Positions 39,961-51,960 of a stretch of 64,000 nt of DNA are shown here, piece by piece. Position numbers and translations under genes: made by a program. Each line of letters opens with the position of its first letter. Position 1 is the stretch's first letter. Source of the stretch: Haplomitrium mnioides (taxonomy: Eukaryota > Marchantiophyta > Haplomitriopsida > Calobryales); assembly GCA_049999725.1 (NCBI GenBank), contig JBNGIS010021928.1, positions 1 to 64,000 of the forward strand, read 5' to 3'. The notes under the pieces are model-generated. The model did no database searches. It was not told the origin of the DNA and worked only from the letters and a program-made list of their open reading frames with translations.

Positions 39961-41200
39961 TTTTATACAATAGAGGTGGTCAACATTAGCATGTTACAAC
40001 TTGATGAGGCAACTAGAAAACATTATCACCAAATACTACAAGAAGATGTTTTCCTTAGTCTTCTTCACACAAGATTAGCAATAAAAGATAGTGAGTATCA
40101 TTCTTTTTCTATTCAAGATGGTACTTTCTATCGAGGCCATCAAATATATGTTCCACAAGATGATACGCTTTGAATGGTTGGTTTACAAGAAGCGCATGAC
40201 ATTACTATCTCAAGGTCTTGGAGTAGACAAAACTACAAAGTTGCTTCAATGCACTTGGTGGTGGCCCAACTTGGCTCAAGATGTTCATGGATTTGCTCGG
40301 TCGTATAAGAGTTATCAATGTAGCAAAGCTTCAAATCAAAAACCAGCAGGACTTCTTCAGCCACTACCAATTCCTACTGCTTATTAGGAGCATGTAAGTT
40401 TGGATCTTGTCACTTCACTTCCAACTATGCCCTTTGGGTTTACGACTATTGTGGTGTTTGTAGACAAGCTCAGTAAGCATATTTATTTAACATCGACAAG
40501 GGATGCAATAGATGCTCTATAATCAACAGAAATTTACTTTGATATATTATCTTTTGTCATTATGGAATGTCCAAGGTGTTAATATCTGATAGGAATCCAT
40601 GTTTCACTAAGAAGTTTTGGCAAGAGTTGTTCAAGCTTTTGGGACCCAAACTCCCTATGTCTATTGCTTATCATCCTCAAACAGATGGGAAAATAGAGCA
40701 TGTGCATTCATCAATGTTCATCACACCAATTGGGGTAGTTTCTTACCAATTGTGGAGTTTGCTACAACAACTCCAAACAAGAAAGTATTGGGTTTTCTCC
40801 TTTCTTTCTTAATTCGGGTCAACATCCTCTTGTTCCTAGTGGTTTGCTCTCTCCTTCTTCTTCCAATGTTCTAAGTACTTCTGCCTTTTTGTCTCGTTTA
40901 TCTTCTTCTTTGCAAGATGTTTGCAATCTTACTATTGCTCAAAATTAGCAAAAACAATATGTTGATAGCCATTGCCGTGATTCCTCTTATGTTCTAGATG
41001 ACCAATTCATGTTATCTACTCACAATCTCTCATTGTCTTTAGATACTCAAGTCCATAAGCTATCTCATATTTGGATTGGTCTTTTCTCTATTTCTCAAGT
41101 TATTTCTCACGTTGCTTATAAACTTAATCTTCCTCTTCATTCAAAGATTCATCTTGTGTTCCATATCTCTTAACTTAAGACTTTTGTCTCTAGTCCATTT
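39961..41200 (+). pseudogene. pol: Integrase of the chromovirus
   Basis: The N-terminal zinc region is eroded (40150-40330). The core has a first Asp in SLDLVTSLP at about 40400 and a second in ISDRNPCFT at about 40588. The Glu is in GKIEHVH at about 40696, with 35 residues between the last two, as in DDE integrases. Several frame changes occur after 40700. The C-terminal GPF-like part is recognisable as KLSHIWIGLFSI and YKLNLPLHSKIHLVFHIS up to about 41170. Confidence 0.82.
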
Positions 41201-41209
41201 TCTTTTCCA

Positions 41210-41453
41210 AATCATGTTCAACATCCTCCTTTGGTTGTTGTTTTTGATGATCATGAAGAATTCAAAGTGGACCATATTTTGGCAAAAAAGAGTTATTAAG
41301 CGAGAGCGACATCCACAAGTTCAATACAAGCTTTTGTGGAAAGTCTATCCGCTTCTTGATGTTATTTGGGAACCTTATTCAAATCCTGAGAATGCTCAAG
41401 AGGTTACTCAATTATTTGAAAGTTTCGGCAATGACGATGATGTCATCGATTAA
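41210..41453 (+). pseudogene. C-terminal chromodomain of the chromovirus integrase
   Basis: EEFKVDHILAKK (41260-41295), then in a shifted frame VQYKLLWKVYPLLDVIWEP and NPENAQEVTQLFESF (41317-41420), match the chromodomain pattern: Val-xx-Ile-Leu, aromatic-Leu-x-Lys-Trp, Trp-Glu-Pro, then a C-terminal helix. The frameshift lies in the A-run near 41282-41295. Chromodomains on integrases are thought to guide insertion into heterochromatin, which fits its location in a satellite array. The frame ends with a TAA at 41451. Confidence 0.82.
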
Positions 41454-41462
41454 AAGGCAAGG
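41452..41462 (+). other. Polypurine tract candidate of the chromovirus
   Basis: AAAAGGCAAGG just upstream of the 3' LTR start at 41467. Interrupted by one C and separated by TTTA, so weak. Confidence 0.4.
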
Positions 41463-41466
41463 TTTA

Positions 41467-41926
41467 TGTAATAGTACAAATGTGATGTGGTGCTATTTAC
41501 AAGAAAATAGAAAAGAGCAAAAGAAGTGGTAGAAGGTCATTTTTATGATTGAAATCAATTTAAGACTACTTTCTTTTGAAGTTACTTTTAAGGTTGAAGT
41601 GAGATAAGATTATTTGCCTTTGAAGTTACTTTCATAGAAATAAGATTAGATCACTTATAGGGTTGGAAATAGAAGTAACTAGCAAGTGATCACTTTTAGA
41701 ATTGAAATCGGAAATGACTTGTAAGTAAAGGAAGGGGGATGACACCTTCTTCTCTTGTATGAATAGAAGGGCTTCATAGCCCCACTCTTCCTCTCAATTC
41801 GGTTTGGCTCTTTGATTGCTTGGTTTTGGCTTGTACTCTTGGCTTTCACTTGCTTATTGGTCTTGAGTTGTATAACTTTATTAGAGTTGTTGCTCATTTG
41901 GAATTTGGTCTTTAAGTTCTTTTACA
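41467..41926 (+). repeat. 3' LTR of the chromovirus (460 bp)
   Basis: Starts TGTAATAGTAC and ends TTCTTTTACA (TG...CA preserved). The TATA position reads TATGAATA. It is followed by CCAAT and satellite. Confidence 0.9.
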
Positions 41927-44900
41927 CCAATGGTGGCAACATGTGATCTCGAATGGCATAAACCCATGTAGCTTGCAAGAGAGTGGGGGAAATATGTGAT
42001 CTTGAGTAGCATCAATAGCCAACCTCTAAGCTAATGGTGGTTGTATGTGATCTTGAGTGACATAAACACACTTAGCTTCTAAGACAATGGTGGCAAGTTG
42101 TGATCTTGAGTAGCATCAATAAACAAGCTCTAAGCTAATGGTGGTAGTATGCGAACTCAAGTGACATAACATACATAGCTCACAAGATAATGGTGACAAT
42201 ATGCAATCTTGAGTAACATCAATGCACAAGCTCTAAAGAAATGGTGGTAATATGAAATCTTGAGTGAGAAAAACACATATAGCTTCCATAACAATGGTGG
42301 TGGCAATGTGTGATCTCAAGTATTCTAAACAAGCAAACTCTAGGCCAATGGTGGCAATAAGCTATATCGAGTGAGATAAACACACATGTGTTCTGATTAA
42401 GTGGTGGGTATATGCAATCTCAAGTAGCATTAAGAAACAAGATCCAACATAATTGTGGCAATGTACAATCTTGAATGACATAAACACTTATAGGGTCTAA
42501 TCTTGAATAACATCAGTACACAAACTCTAAGTCAATGGTGGCAATATGCGATCTCAAGTAAAATAAACACAATTAATTCCAAGACAATCATGGTGGCAAT
42601 ATGTGATTTTGATGAGCATCAATACACAAGCTCTAAGCAAGTGGTCTCGAATGATGTAAACACACAAAGCTTCTAAAAAAATGGTGGCAATATGCGATCT
42701 CAAGTAACATCAATGAGAAACCTCTAAGTCAATGGTGCTAATATGCGATCTAGAGTGACATAAACACACATAACTTCCAAGAAAATGGTGGCAATATGCG
42801 ATGTCAAGTAACATGAATATATAAACTCTAAGCTAATGGTGGCAATATGCGATCTCAAGTGACAAAAACATACACATATTCTAAGTCAATGGTGGCAATA
42901 TGCGATATTAAGTGACATAAACCCACATAGCGTCTAAGACAATGGTGGAAATATACATTCTCGAGTAGTGTCAATACACAAGCACTAAGCGAATGGTGGA
43001 AATATACGATCTAGAGTGACATAAACAAAAATAGATTCCAAAACAATAGTGTCAATATGCAAGTTGGAGTAAACATCAATAAGAAAGCTCTAATCTAATG
43101 GTGGCAATATGCAATCTTGAGTGAAATAAACACACATAGATTCCAAAACAATGGTGGCTATAAGCGATATCGACTACCATCAATGCACAAACTCTAAACC
43201 AACATTGATAATATGCAATCTTGAGTGATAGAAGCACATATGGCTTCTATAGAAATGGTGGCAATATGTGATCTCAAATAACATCAATTAACAAGCTTTA
43301 AACAAATGGTGGCAATGTGAAAATTTGAGTGAAATAAACACACATAGCTTCCAAGACAATAGTGGCAATATGTGATCTCAAGTAGCATGAATACACAAGC
43401 TATAACCTAATGGTGGCAATATGCAATTTTAAGAGCCCTAAAATAACATAGCTTCCAAGACAATGGTGGCAATATGTGATCTCAAGTAGCATCAATGCAA
43501 AAGCTCCAAGCCAATGGTGGCAATATGCGATTTTGAGTGACATAAACCCACATAAGTTACAAGATAGTGGTAGAAATATGTGATCTTGAGTAGCATCAAT
43601 AACCAACCTCTAAGCCAACAATGACAATGTGCAAAGTTGAGTGACACAAACACGTATAGCTTCTAAGACAGAGGTGGTAATATGCAATCTGGAGTGGCAT
43701 CAATATACAAGCTCTAAGCAAATGGTGGAAATATGTGATCTTGAAGGATATAAACACACATGGCTCACAAGAAAGTCGTGGCAATATACGATCTCAAGTA
43801 ACATCAATACACAAGTTCTAAGAAAATGGTGGCAATATGCAATCTTGAGTGACATAAACATATACAACATCTATAACAAACGTAGCAATATGTGATCTCG
43901 AGTAACATCAACAAGAAAGCTCTAAACCAATGGTGGCAATAGATGTTATTGAGTGATGTAAAGACATATAGCTTTCAAGACAATGATGAGCATATGTGAT
44001 CTTGATTAACATTAAGAAACCAGCTCCAAGCCAATTGTTGCAATATGTGATCTCAAGTGATATAGACACATATAGCTTCCAAGAAAATGTTGGCAATATG
44101 TGATCTCAAATAACATCAATGCATAAGCTCAAAGCTGATGGTGGAAATATGCAATCTCAAGTAACATAAACACGCATAGCTTCCAAGACAATGGTGAAAA
44201 TATGTGATCTTGAATAGCATCAATATACAAGCTCTAAGCCAATGGCGGTAATATGAGATCTTGAGTGACGTAGACACATATAACTCACAAGAAAATGGTG
44301 GCAATATGTGATCTCGAGTATCATCAATACACAAGCTCTAACACAATGGTGGCAATATGCGATCTCAAGTGATGTAAACATATATAGTACCTATAACAAA
44401 GGTGACAATATGCGATCTCGAGTAACATCAACAAGCAAGCTCTAAGCCAATGGTGGCAATAAGCAATATTGAGTGACATAAACACCCATAACTTCCAAGG
44501 CAATGGTGGGCCTATGCGCGCTCGATTAGCATTAAGAAACAAACTTCAAGCCAATTGTTGCAATATGCAAAATTAAGTGATATAAACACATCTAGCTCCT
44601 CAAAAAAATATCTTCCAAGACAGTGGTGAAAATATGTGATCTTGATGAGCATTAATGCACAAACTCTAAGCTAATGGTAGCAATATGAAATCTGGAGTGA
44701 CATAAACATACATAGCTCACAAAATAGTGATCGGAATATGCAATCTTGAGTAGCATCATTAAGCAGCCTCTAAGCCAATAGTAGCAATTTGCAATCTAGA
44801 GTGATGTAAACACGCATAACTTCTAAGACAATGGTGGCAATATGCGATCTTAAGTAACATCAACAAGCAAGCTCTAAGCCAATGGTGGCAACAAGTGATA

Positions 44901-45385
44901 TCAAGCAACATAAACACACATAACTTCCAAGACCATTAATGGTTGGCATATGCAATCTTGAGTAGCATTAATAAACAAGCTCTAAGCCTATTAAGGCAAT
45001 ATGTGAGCTCAAGTAACATAAACACATATAGCTTCCAAAAAAACAGTGGCAATATCATATCTTAAATAACATTAATACACAAGCTCTAAGCCAATCGTGG
45101 CAATATGAGATCTCAAGTAAAATAAACACAAATAGCTTCCAAGATAATGGTGGCAATATGTGATCTCGATAAGCGTCAACACAAAAGCTCTAAGGAAATG
45201 GTGGCAATATAGGATCTTGAGTGATAAACATATGCAAAGCTTCCAAGACAATTGTGGCTATATGCAATCTTGAGTAACACCAATAAGCAACCTTTAAACC
45301 AATTGTGGCAATATGTGATGCACACACACACACACGCACACACTTTCCAACGCAAATGGTAGTAATATACGATCTCAAGTAGCAT
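41927..45385. repeat. Satellite array, dimeric 104-bp domain (right part)
   Basis: Continuation of the dimeric domain after the chromovirus, with the same two 52-bp monomers and the CTTCCAAGAC variant. Some monomers are truncated (for example around 42470-42560). A (CA)n run lies at 45321-45343. The last recognisable monomer ends GATCTCAAGTAGCATTG near 45387, giving the right edge of the array. Confidence 0.92.
45321..45343. repeat. (CA)n microsatellite near the array edge
   Basis: CA-repeat with one CG interruption, inside a satellite monomer. Confidence 0.9.
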
Positions 45386-46659
45386 TGTTTCACAGAGATG
45401 GAGAGTATAGGGGGAGGAACTCTTTCATTGCAGTGAATGGGTTAGAGCAACTTTGTTGAGGGACTATCTCTTTAGTATAGTGGCAAATATTCTTAGATTG
45501 TTCTTGTAGAATAGCGCCAATCAGTTTGCAAGGTGCATGTATGGAAGGAGCAAGGAAAACACTGGTGGTGAGTATTCGTGTGGGCAACAAGTTTGAGGCA
45601 AGAATAGTACCCACTGACAATAGGGACTACAAGATCAAAAATGTCAAAGGGTTCCACTAACATACTAAGAGAATGTGAGAATGTTCATGCATAACAACTA
45701 CTACTTTGAAGCAGAAACCTCTACTGGGTTCATATTTCATTTTTTTGCTCTCAAAAACTAAATTTGAAATTTTAGCATCCTAAATCATGATTTTGACGCT
45801 AGTAATACTCATTTGTAAAACAAATTGTAATTTTATATATTAAAATTTCTTATTTGAAGTTCACAATGCATTCAAAACAAATCTTCTTATGAAAATATTA
45901 TCAATTTTTCTTTTTTAATTTCTTCTTTGAAAAGCACGAGCATCATTGAACAAAAAATATATAAAATGTAAACCACATTTGTTGTTAAATATTTTCAAAA
46001 CTAACCATGATATTATTAATTTCAAAAATTGATGAAAGCAATCAAATTTTGTCAGAATTTTGTCATAAACGCATATGAACTTTGAACCATAGTCTTAAAG
46101 CTTATGCATGTAGAGACTGTCAAAGCAACTTTGCAGTTGGAATGCTAAAGCTCATACACGCATGGAATGTTGAGGCTATCACGTGCATGAACTTTGAACT
46201 AGAACCCAAATGTGTAGGCACAAGAGGATTGTTGAAGCGAAGTTGTGAAAAGACTGCTAAAACCAAGGCACACTTGGACAAATGAAGCCAACGTGAGCTT
46301 GAATAATTGAAACCCATGTTTGCATGGATAGCTGAAGCCTGCGTAAGCTTGAACAACTAAAGCCTATGTGCCTATAAACAATTGAAGCCCAAGCAAGCTT
46401 GAACAACTAAACCCAATGCGTATGGACAAATGAAGCCCAAGCGAGCACGGAATGCTGAGTAATTGAACCCAAGGACCTTCCATGCAACCATAGACCTTGT
46501 TGTTAATTTTAATGAAAAAAATGTTTTTTTCAAAAATAATTTTGCAAAAGAAATTGAATCGTGAAGAAAATACTTAAATTGGATTTAGAATGCAACAAGA
46601 AAAAAGAGAAATCAAATAATATTTTGTGAGAAAATACTTTACTATATACAAAAATAACA
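45386..46659. other. Unassigned spacer, probably the outer end of transposon copy A
   Basis: No satellite, no convincing gene. 45640-46080 is AT-rich and featureless. A 76-codon minus-strand frame at 45390-45620 has no recognisable domain. By position it would be the 3' flank of copy A gene 2 and could contain that element's terminus, but the matching part of copy B lies outside the window so the end cannot be fixed. Confidence 0.4.
46262..46480. repeat. Short tandem repeat, about 28-35 bp units
   Basis: Repeated pattern AAGCCCAAGCAAGCTTGAACA followed by A-C-T-A/G-A variants, four to six imperfect copies. Lies beyond the 3' end of copy A gene 2. Related short forms occur just upstream (46140-46200). 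Confidence 0.7.
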
Positions 46660-46925
46660 TTAGTGTGATGTTGCGACCCTATCCTCTTCAAGAGGAGCAA
46701 TCTCATCTAAATCTAATGATTGAGAAGCTTCAGCATCTGCAGCTTCAAGAGAGTCATGTCGAGACTTTCCAGCCTTGGAAATTGCAACAGAATCACCAGA
46801 TGCACCTACAGTACTAGAAGGAACACGCTCCTTATAGTACACATATACTATCTGCAACTCGATCACAAAGAATGGCAAAGAAGCCATCGTCAAAACTCTC
46901 TAGGGAATATAAATAGATTGATGTC

Positions 46926-48850
46926 TATCATATTCCATTGCAATACAATTTCGTATCAACTTTAAAGCACAAACAAGGCCTAAGTTAGACCCAAAGCAAA
47001 GATTTTAAATTCAATCTTGCTCTCTTGTTAAATAGTCAATGAAAAATTTATACAAAGGCTGAGGCTTTCGGTAAACATTCACAAGAGCATCATCTCTTGG
47101 ATGTTTTAGCTTTGCCGACATAGCCAGGCAGCTAAATACACTTTGCATGATTTGCTAAGGTTGTTGGTTTGCATCACCCGATTGCAAATTGAAGAGCCTC
47201 ATGCTCTACTTGCCCTTCTTCATCCAATAGCCCACAGTCTAGTACTCATGGGCATAGGCAATTTTAAAACCACCCGAATGATGAATAATAGGGAATCATT
47301 AACAGACCTATAGTAAATCCTTAACGAGCCCATGCCCATATTTATTAATTGATTCAAGGGGACACATAGTAGTTAATAGGATATGTTTTCTAAATGCAGA
47401 GGGAATACTACGCCACATAGAGGGATGAGCAATGACAACACATCACATCACTGTGCAATGGAATGTCAAGAGTAGTGGAGTAAAGAAGGAAGAGAAAGCT
47501 CTCCCCACACAATGGCCTCCATAAAGACTCATCGTACACTTTTTCAGTTGCTTTATGAGGAGCTTTACAAGTTTCCAAGAGCAAAACGCCAAGATGTTGA
47601 TCATGGTTCAAATGTATAGTGCATAGATAGGACCACATCCTTCACGAATTCCGCATTGACATCAACAACAATGCTTGGCACTGTTAAGGCAAGGTAGAAA
47701 TACAAGGAGCAAAGGTAGATTGCAGAGAGCATACAAAGATGTATTAGAAACTAGCAACACGTCAGGTTTAGTTCAGAGCATCAAATTGTTAAGGTTGTGA
47801 GGGAGTTAATATTCAAAAGTTTCTTTTCCTGATCCCTTGCCTCTCTTCTCCTTGTCATTTGTCTTCAAACACACAAACATACAAGCCCTTATTTGATAAT
47901 GAAGTGCACGTAGTCAAGTGAACCACTATCCTGCATCAGCACAAAGCATCTAGCAAAAGCACAAAGTATATCCATTTTGCTGCAGCACTCAAGTAGCAAC
48001 AAAGAAAACCAATCAACACAAAGCATCCAACATCAACACGAAGCATGTCCATTTTGTTGCAGCATTCAAAGGGGCAACAGAGAAAACCAATTAGAAGCCT
48101 CCATTCTATATTAATTGAATCAATTTAAGTAATAAATGGGGTATGGGCCTGTTAACAATTTACTATGGGCCTATTAACAATTCTCTATTACTTTTGTCTC
48201 TATAGTAACCAAAGAAAACACATGAGATAAACAAAATTAAGTGAAGGAAAATAAAAGTAAACAAACTATTAGTAGAAAAATCAAAATACAACTTGCCTTA
48301 TGTAGTGGTTGATTGCACAATAAACCTCCAGTAAAGCATCCTCGACAATGCTAAACTATTGCAAAGAGTGGATAATTACAAAAGACCAAAACTCGGAAGT
48401 AGTAACTATCGCAAAAGAAGAAACCATATAAAAAATATCATCTTTCAAAAAGCATTATGAATCATCATGCTTACATTCTTTAAGGTTATAACCACAAGGA
48501 ATATCAGCAATAACTAAAGTGAAACATCTTGGTTTCACTAGACCCTACAGCTGTTGAGCATTAGACTCCCCGTGGACTTGATAATATGCTACGTTGAGTC
48601 CATCGATATAGAACATTAAGTCCTCATCTTGCTCATCAAACCCTCCTTTGGTTGGAAGGGCATCATCTTCATTTAATTGTCTTGCCTTCCACTCTCTTGG
48701 TTTCTGGAAGTGGAGCAGAAAAGCATGGGTAGGAGACAAGAGTTGGGGATTGATCTTCACCATCAGGGGCTTCTTCGACCCCCAATTTCTTTCGACCTTT
48801 ACCAGCGCCGTCAATATTTTGGCTAGATGTCGTTTGAATGTTTTTTCGCC
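46926..48850 (-). pseudogene. N6/N4-type DNA methyltransferase domain of copy A gene 2
   Basis: Read on the minus strand. A motif IV-like Ala-Asp-Ile-Pro-Cys-Gly lies at 48508-48491 (family DPPY; here Ile and Cys replace the usual Pro and Tyr). TSEFWSFVIIHSLQ follows near 48400. RKPQPLYKFFIDYL lies at about 47081-47040, like the NxxxKPxxLxxxLI block. A motif I-like FGSNLGLVCALKLIRNCIAMEYD segment lies at about 46995-46926, like the FxGxGT...A..LGR..IGxExD block. DPPY before FxGxG is the permuted order of the beta-type N6_N4_Mtase family. The region is split by introns and frame breaks; a C-terminal Ser/Ala-rich tail ends at 46660. Recognition is from motifs and order only. Confidence 0.55.
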
Positions 48851-48904
48851 CTATAAAAAAAAATTGAGTAATTGACAAGGAGAGACTAAGTTGCCATACA
48901 AGCA

Positions 48905-49115
48905 TGGACTCACAAGTCTATGCGCACATGTACTCAAGAGTCCTTAAGTGCAATGACTCGAGAGTCTAGGTGAACATAAACTCTCAAGTTCCTGCGCACC
49001 TAGACTCTTGAGTTCACGCGAGGTTGGACTCAAGAGTCCTTGTGTGATTGGACTCTCGAGTCCATATGCACATGGACTCTCAAGAGTCCATGCGCGGATG
49101 GACTTGAGAATCGAT
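48905..49115. repeat. Minisatellite in intron 2 of copy A gene 2
   Basis: About eight imperfect units of 24-28 bp built from GGACTCTCGAGTCC and ATGCGCACAT-type pieces, both self-complementary. Lies inside the intron between 49173 and 48851. The homologous intron of copy B carries the same kind of repeat at 63359-63545. Confidence 0.85.
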
Positions 49116-50744
49116 GCAAGGCAAGCTGAAATTAATCTACGAGTCAGAATTGAAAAAAAGAAAAAACACTTACCAACAATTTCTTGAAACTTGAATAAAA
49201 CGATAACATCTTGGACTCTTCGGTGTAGATGGGATACTCCATCCTTGCTTCTTCTTATGTTTTGCAATACACCTCCAAGCAAAAAGACTTGACCATCACC
49301 GCCAAAACCTTATGTGTCTCCAATTTGCGAGACATATCTATGATCGATAGCTCTCCAACTTCAACACATTTCAAAACAGAGATTTTGATTTCATCAAGAA
49401 GACTCTGAAAAGACCTCCAAGGTGTCCTCGTCACATCCTCCATTCTCAAAGAGCCTTTGGCATTTGGCTTTTGGCCCTTGACGGTGTTCTTCTCCCACAT
49501 TGAAAATATGCTCTGTTGTAAATCCTAGAGCTCACCACTTTGAAATGCAAGTTGGAACCAATTGTCTTGAGAAGTGACCATCTTCTCAAGAGTCGACTTT
49601 GGCTTAATCTCTAGAGTCTCCAGTACTAACTCTCTTTTAATTTATGGGATGAAACCATCCCACTCTCTATGAACCTCTGATGCCAATATTCAACCTTTTG
49701 AATTGAGGTCATTTCCACATTGTATCTTTGGTCATAATTGTCATCAGTTGCAAAAATACAAGCCTTTGTTGGAGTGAGACCCATGTACATATATCAGTTG
49801 CACAGTGATAAAATTGGATTCTTTGCTCCATATTTTGTGACTAAAAGCTGCCTTGCGGCAGCGCTGTGATTGGCTTTTGCAATCTTGTACCTATACTTAT
49901 ACGGGTTCCTCACATCGAACTCTTACTTATCCTTTAACCTGCACTTCAGGTCCACAATTACAATAAAAAGAATTTGTGCACATATTTATTGGTGAGCATT
50001 TTGTGTGCAAGAAGCTCAACAAAGTCCTCATTCAACACCTTAATCTAGAATAGCCCCCAGTTGTCGATTCTAGGTTTTGGAAGGTTTAAATTCTCTAGTC
50101 GAATTGTAATGGTTTCCTCTCGGACTCTGCACCACTGGATTGCAAACTCTTGAATTTTATTCTTATCTTCTTCAGACACTTTCTAAGGGTCCACCTGCTC
50201 ACGTTCCTAAAAGGTTTGCATCCCCTTGTAAGATTGTATTGTTGTTCTTGATGTAGGAGCCTTTACAAGATCCGGCTCTACTTCCTCCTCTGAGTTGCTC
50301 GGAGTTAAAGACAAAAGGGCTAAAGAAAATGACCTTGATGGAGATGGGGAGGGTGTTGGCTCCACCTCAATAACTCGTGTCACAACATGCTTCTTCTTTG
50401 GGATGACATGTTTCCTATTTTTTGGATCCTTGACTAGATCTATTACCCTTCTCTTTCTGGCAGTTGAAGGTCTTGTTGTTGTTGTTGCTAACATTTTTGC
50501 CGCGCTTGGATGCGGCACTAGTTGCGCAATATGAACTTCCTACTTGGGCTTCAGAAATTTGATGCTAATGGCCATCTTGATGAAGTCTTATTCGATGTGC
50601 TTCATGTCCAACTAGAGACCAACGACGTCTGCCAAATACTGAGTGAACTGAAAAAAAAAAAAAAAAAAAAAAACAATCAAACATGTTAGACAAAAAATCT
50701 CCATATGTTTATAAGGAGCTAAAATGTACTAAGCTAAAAAAGAC

Positions 50745-50900
50745 TTGGGAGTCCCTGCGCAAATAGACTCTCGAGTCCATACGTACATGCATAGCAGAGT
50801 TCATTTGCACAATGACTCTGAAGTTCTTACGCGCAGGCACTACACAGTTCATGTGCCCATGGACTAGGGAGTCGATGCACGCATTGAGTTTTGAGTCAAT
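50745..50900. repeat. Minisatellite in intron 1 of copy A gene 2
   Basis: Five or so units with GACTCTCGAGTCCATACGTAC-like sequence. Lies inside intron 1 (50948-50648). Same repeat family as intron 2 and as copy B intron 1. Confidence 0.82.
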
Positions 50901-51335
50901 GCAAAAAAAAAAAAAAAAACAAAATGAAGAAAAGTTTTGAGATCTTACCTTGTGGTTGTCCTTAGCCGACTATAGATGCTTGGTGAAGATGTCCCTCTGG
51001 TTCATCTCCGAAAAGCAAAATCGTTTGCGAGAGGTCTTGTATAGGGTAATGCTTTCCAATAACTGCACAAGCAACCCAATGTTGGCTCATTGCCCCTCTC
51101 TAATCATGGTTATTTGGACCAAAAGACCCAAGTTATATTTTTCACCTTCACCAACAAAAAGGTAAAGGTGTTGATCTATATCTTTCATGGGTCCACAATT
51201 AAATAGCCACTCCGAGTCTAATTTTTCTGGCTTTAGAACCTTAAAAATGTCCAAATACCTATAAGGCTTTGGTTGATCAGGTTTGGGAACATTGACCATC
51301 AAAGATTGTAATGGGAGCATTGATTGTGATGCCAT

Positions 51336-51960
51336 TTTCCTGAAAGTAAAAACGAGTAGAATTTGAAGGCAAAAATTTGACAAACAAAAGTTCACAAAAA
51401 AAAATGGCTGAAAATGGCAAAATNNNNNNNNNNNNNNNNNNNNNNNNNNNNNNNNNNNNNNNNNNNNNNNNNNNNNNNNNNNNNNNNNNNNNNNNNNNNN
51501 NNNNNNNNNNNNNNNNNNNNNNNACTCACAAAAATAGAAAGAAACTTTCCATTGTCGCTCTTTTTATACCTAAATCTCAAAAAATGTGTTTTCCTGCAAA
51601 AAAAATGGTTCGTTGAGCTCTTAACGCATAGGTTTGCATGGTGCAAAAAAAAGTTAGTATATAAAGCATTGCTTTTTTTCGTCTTTCCAAATTTTTTTAA
51701 AAAAATTCTTCACAAAAAGTTTACAATTTTGTCGTTTTGCAAAATTGTCTTTAAAAACACTTATTTTAGGTAGGTCATTAGAGGTTGACAATATTTGTTA
51801 AAATAGTTTCTTCAAATAGTTGATTTTTTAGCAAGCTTTATCAATAGCTAGAGTTTTTAAAAGCAAGAAGAGGTTCGAATTCCAAGATTCATAATCACAA
51901 AAAAATGTTGCTTTTGACCGGTAGCTAGAGATTTGTTCAAAGTGCAATCGTTTGGAGGTA
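51336..51960. promoter_or_regulatory. Bidirectional promoter of copy A with assembly gap
   Basis: Between the divergent starts of gene 2 (51335, minus) and gene 1 (about 51961, plus). A plus-strand TATATAAAG box at 51658-51666 suits gene 1. A minus-strand TATAAAAA box at 51568-51561 suits gene 2. The same pair occurs in copy B. A 100-N gap at 51424-51523 interrupts the gene 2 side. In copy B the matching stretch (about 59020-59075) is only some 50-60 bp, so the gap length is probably a placeholder. Confidence 0.65.
51424..51523. other. 100-N assembly gap
   Basis: Exactly 100 N between AAAATGGCAAAAT and ACTCACAAAAATAG, a standard unknown-length gap. Sequence on both sides aligns to copy B in inverse orientation. 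Confidence 0.95.

Larger units (their letters stand above)
36686..41926 (+). mobile_element. Ty3-gypsy chromovirus inserted in the satellite, degenerate
   Basis: A 5.2-kb element with about 470-bp LTRs, an initiator-Met-type primer site, gag, protease, RT, RNase H, integrase and a C-terminal chromodomain. It is flanked by TCAAT (36681-36685) and CCAAT (41927-41931), a 5-bp target duplication with one mismatch. Satellite flanks resume on both sides in the dimeric pattern. The LTRs differ at roughly one site in six in the first 140 bp that I aligned by eye, so it is clearly older than the Tat/Athila-like element. Its coding region has many stops and several frameshifts. Size and chromodomain fit a short-LTR chromovirus such as the Reina group, but the clade needs an RT tree. 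Confidence 0.93.
46660..51335 (-). pseudogene. Copy A gene 2: ParB-like plus DNA methyltransferase protein, degenerate
   Basis: Starts at ATG 51335 (MASQSMLP). Exon 1 is 51335-50949, with donor AAG/GTAAGATC. It holds an unrecognised domain (KPYRYLDIFK, GPMKDIDQHLYLF, LLVQITMIREGQ) and a stop at 51087. Intron 1 ends in a long T-run and CAG at about 50648. Exon 2 runs to 49174. It has a Pro/Ser/Lys-rich linker, then a ParB-like segment at about 50090-49700, and a helical region KGQKPNAKGSLRMED to FCLEVYCKT at 49480-49260. Intron 2 (donor TTG/GTAAGTG) ends at 48851. Exon 3 and later sequence carry the methyltransferase-like blocks described separately. Stops and frameshifts occur in every exon. 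Divergent from gene 1 across a 600-bp promoter region. The enzyme, if intact, would bind and methylate DNA; this is inference from domains. Confidence 0.6.

Noticed and set aside
126-45385. Dozens of minus-strand open frames with a periodic 19-residue pattern (SLEITYCHHWLNACVCVFL type)
   Set aside because: 57 bp equals 19 codons, so the satellite period keeps one frame open. Frames start and stop at 51/52/73-bp monomers, carry no domain and no gene context.
1-45385. A CRISPR-like array
   Set aside because: Repeats are contiguous, variable and without unique spacers; this is a plant satellite.
45390-45620. 76-codon minus-strand frame as a gene
   Set aside because: No recognisable domain, no partner in the other transposon copy within the window, compatible with chance.
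51377-51773. Frames across the 100-N gap
   Set aside because: Mostly unknown sequence in a promoter region.
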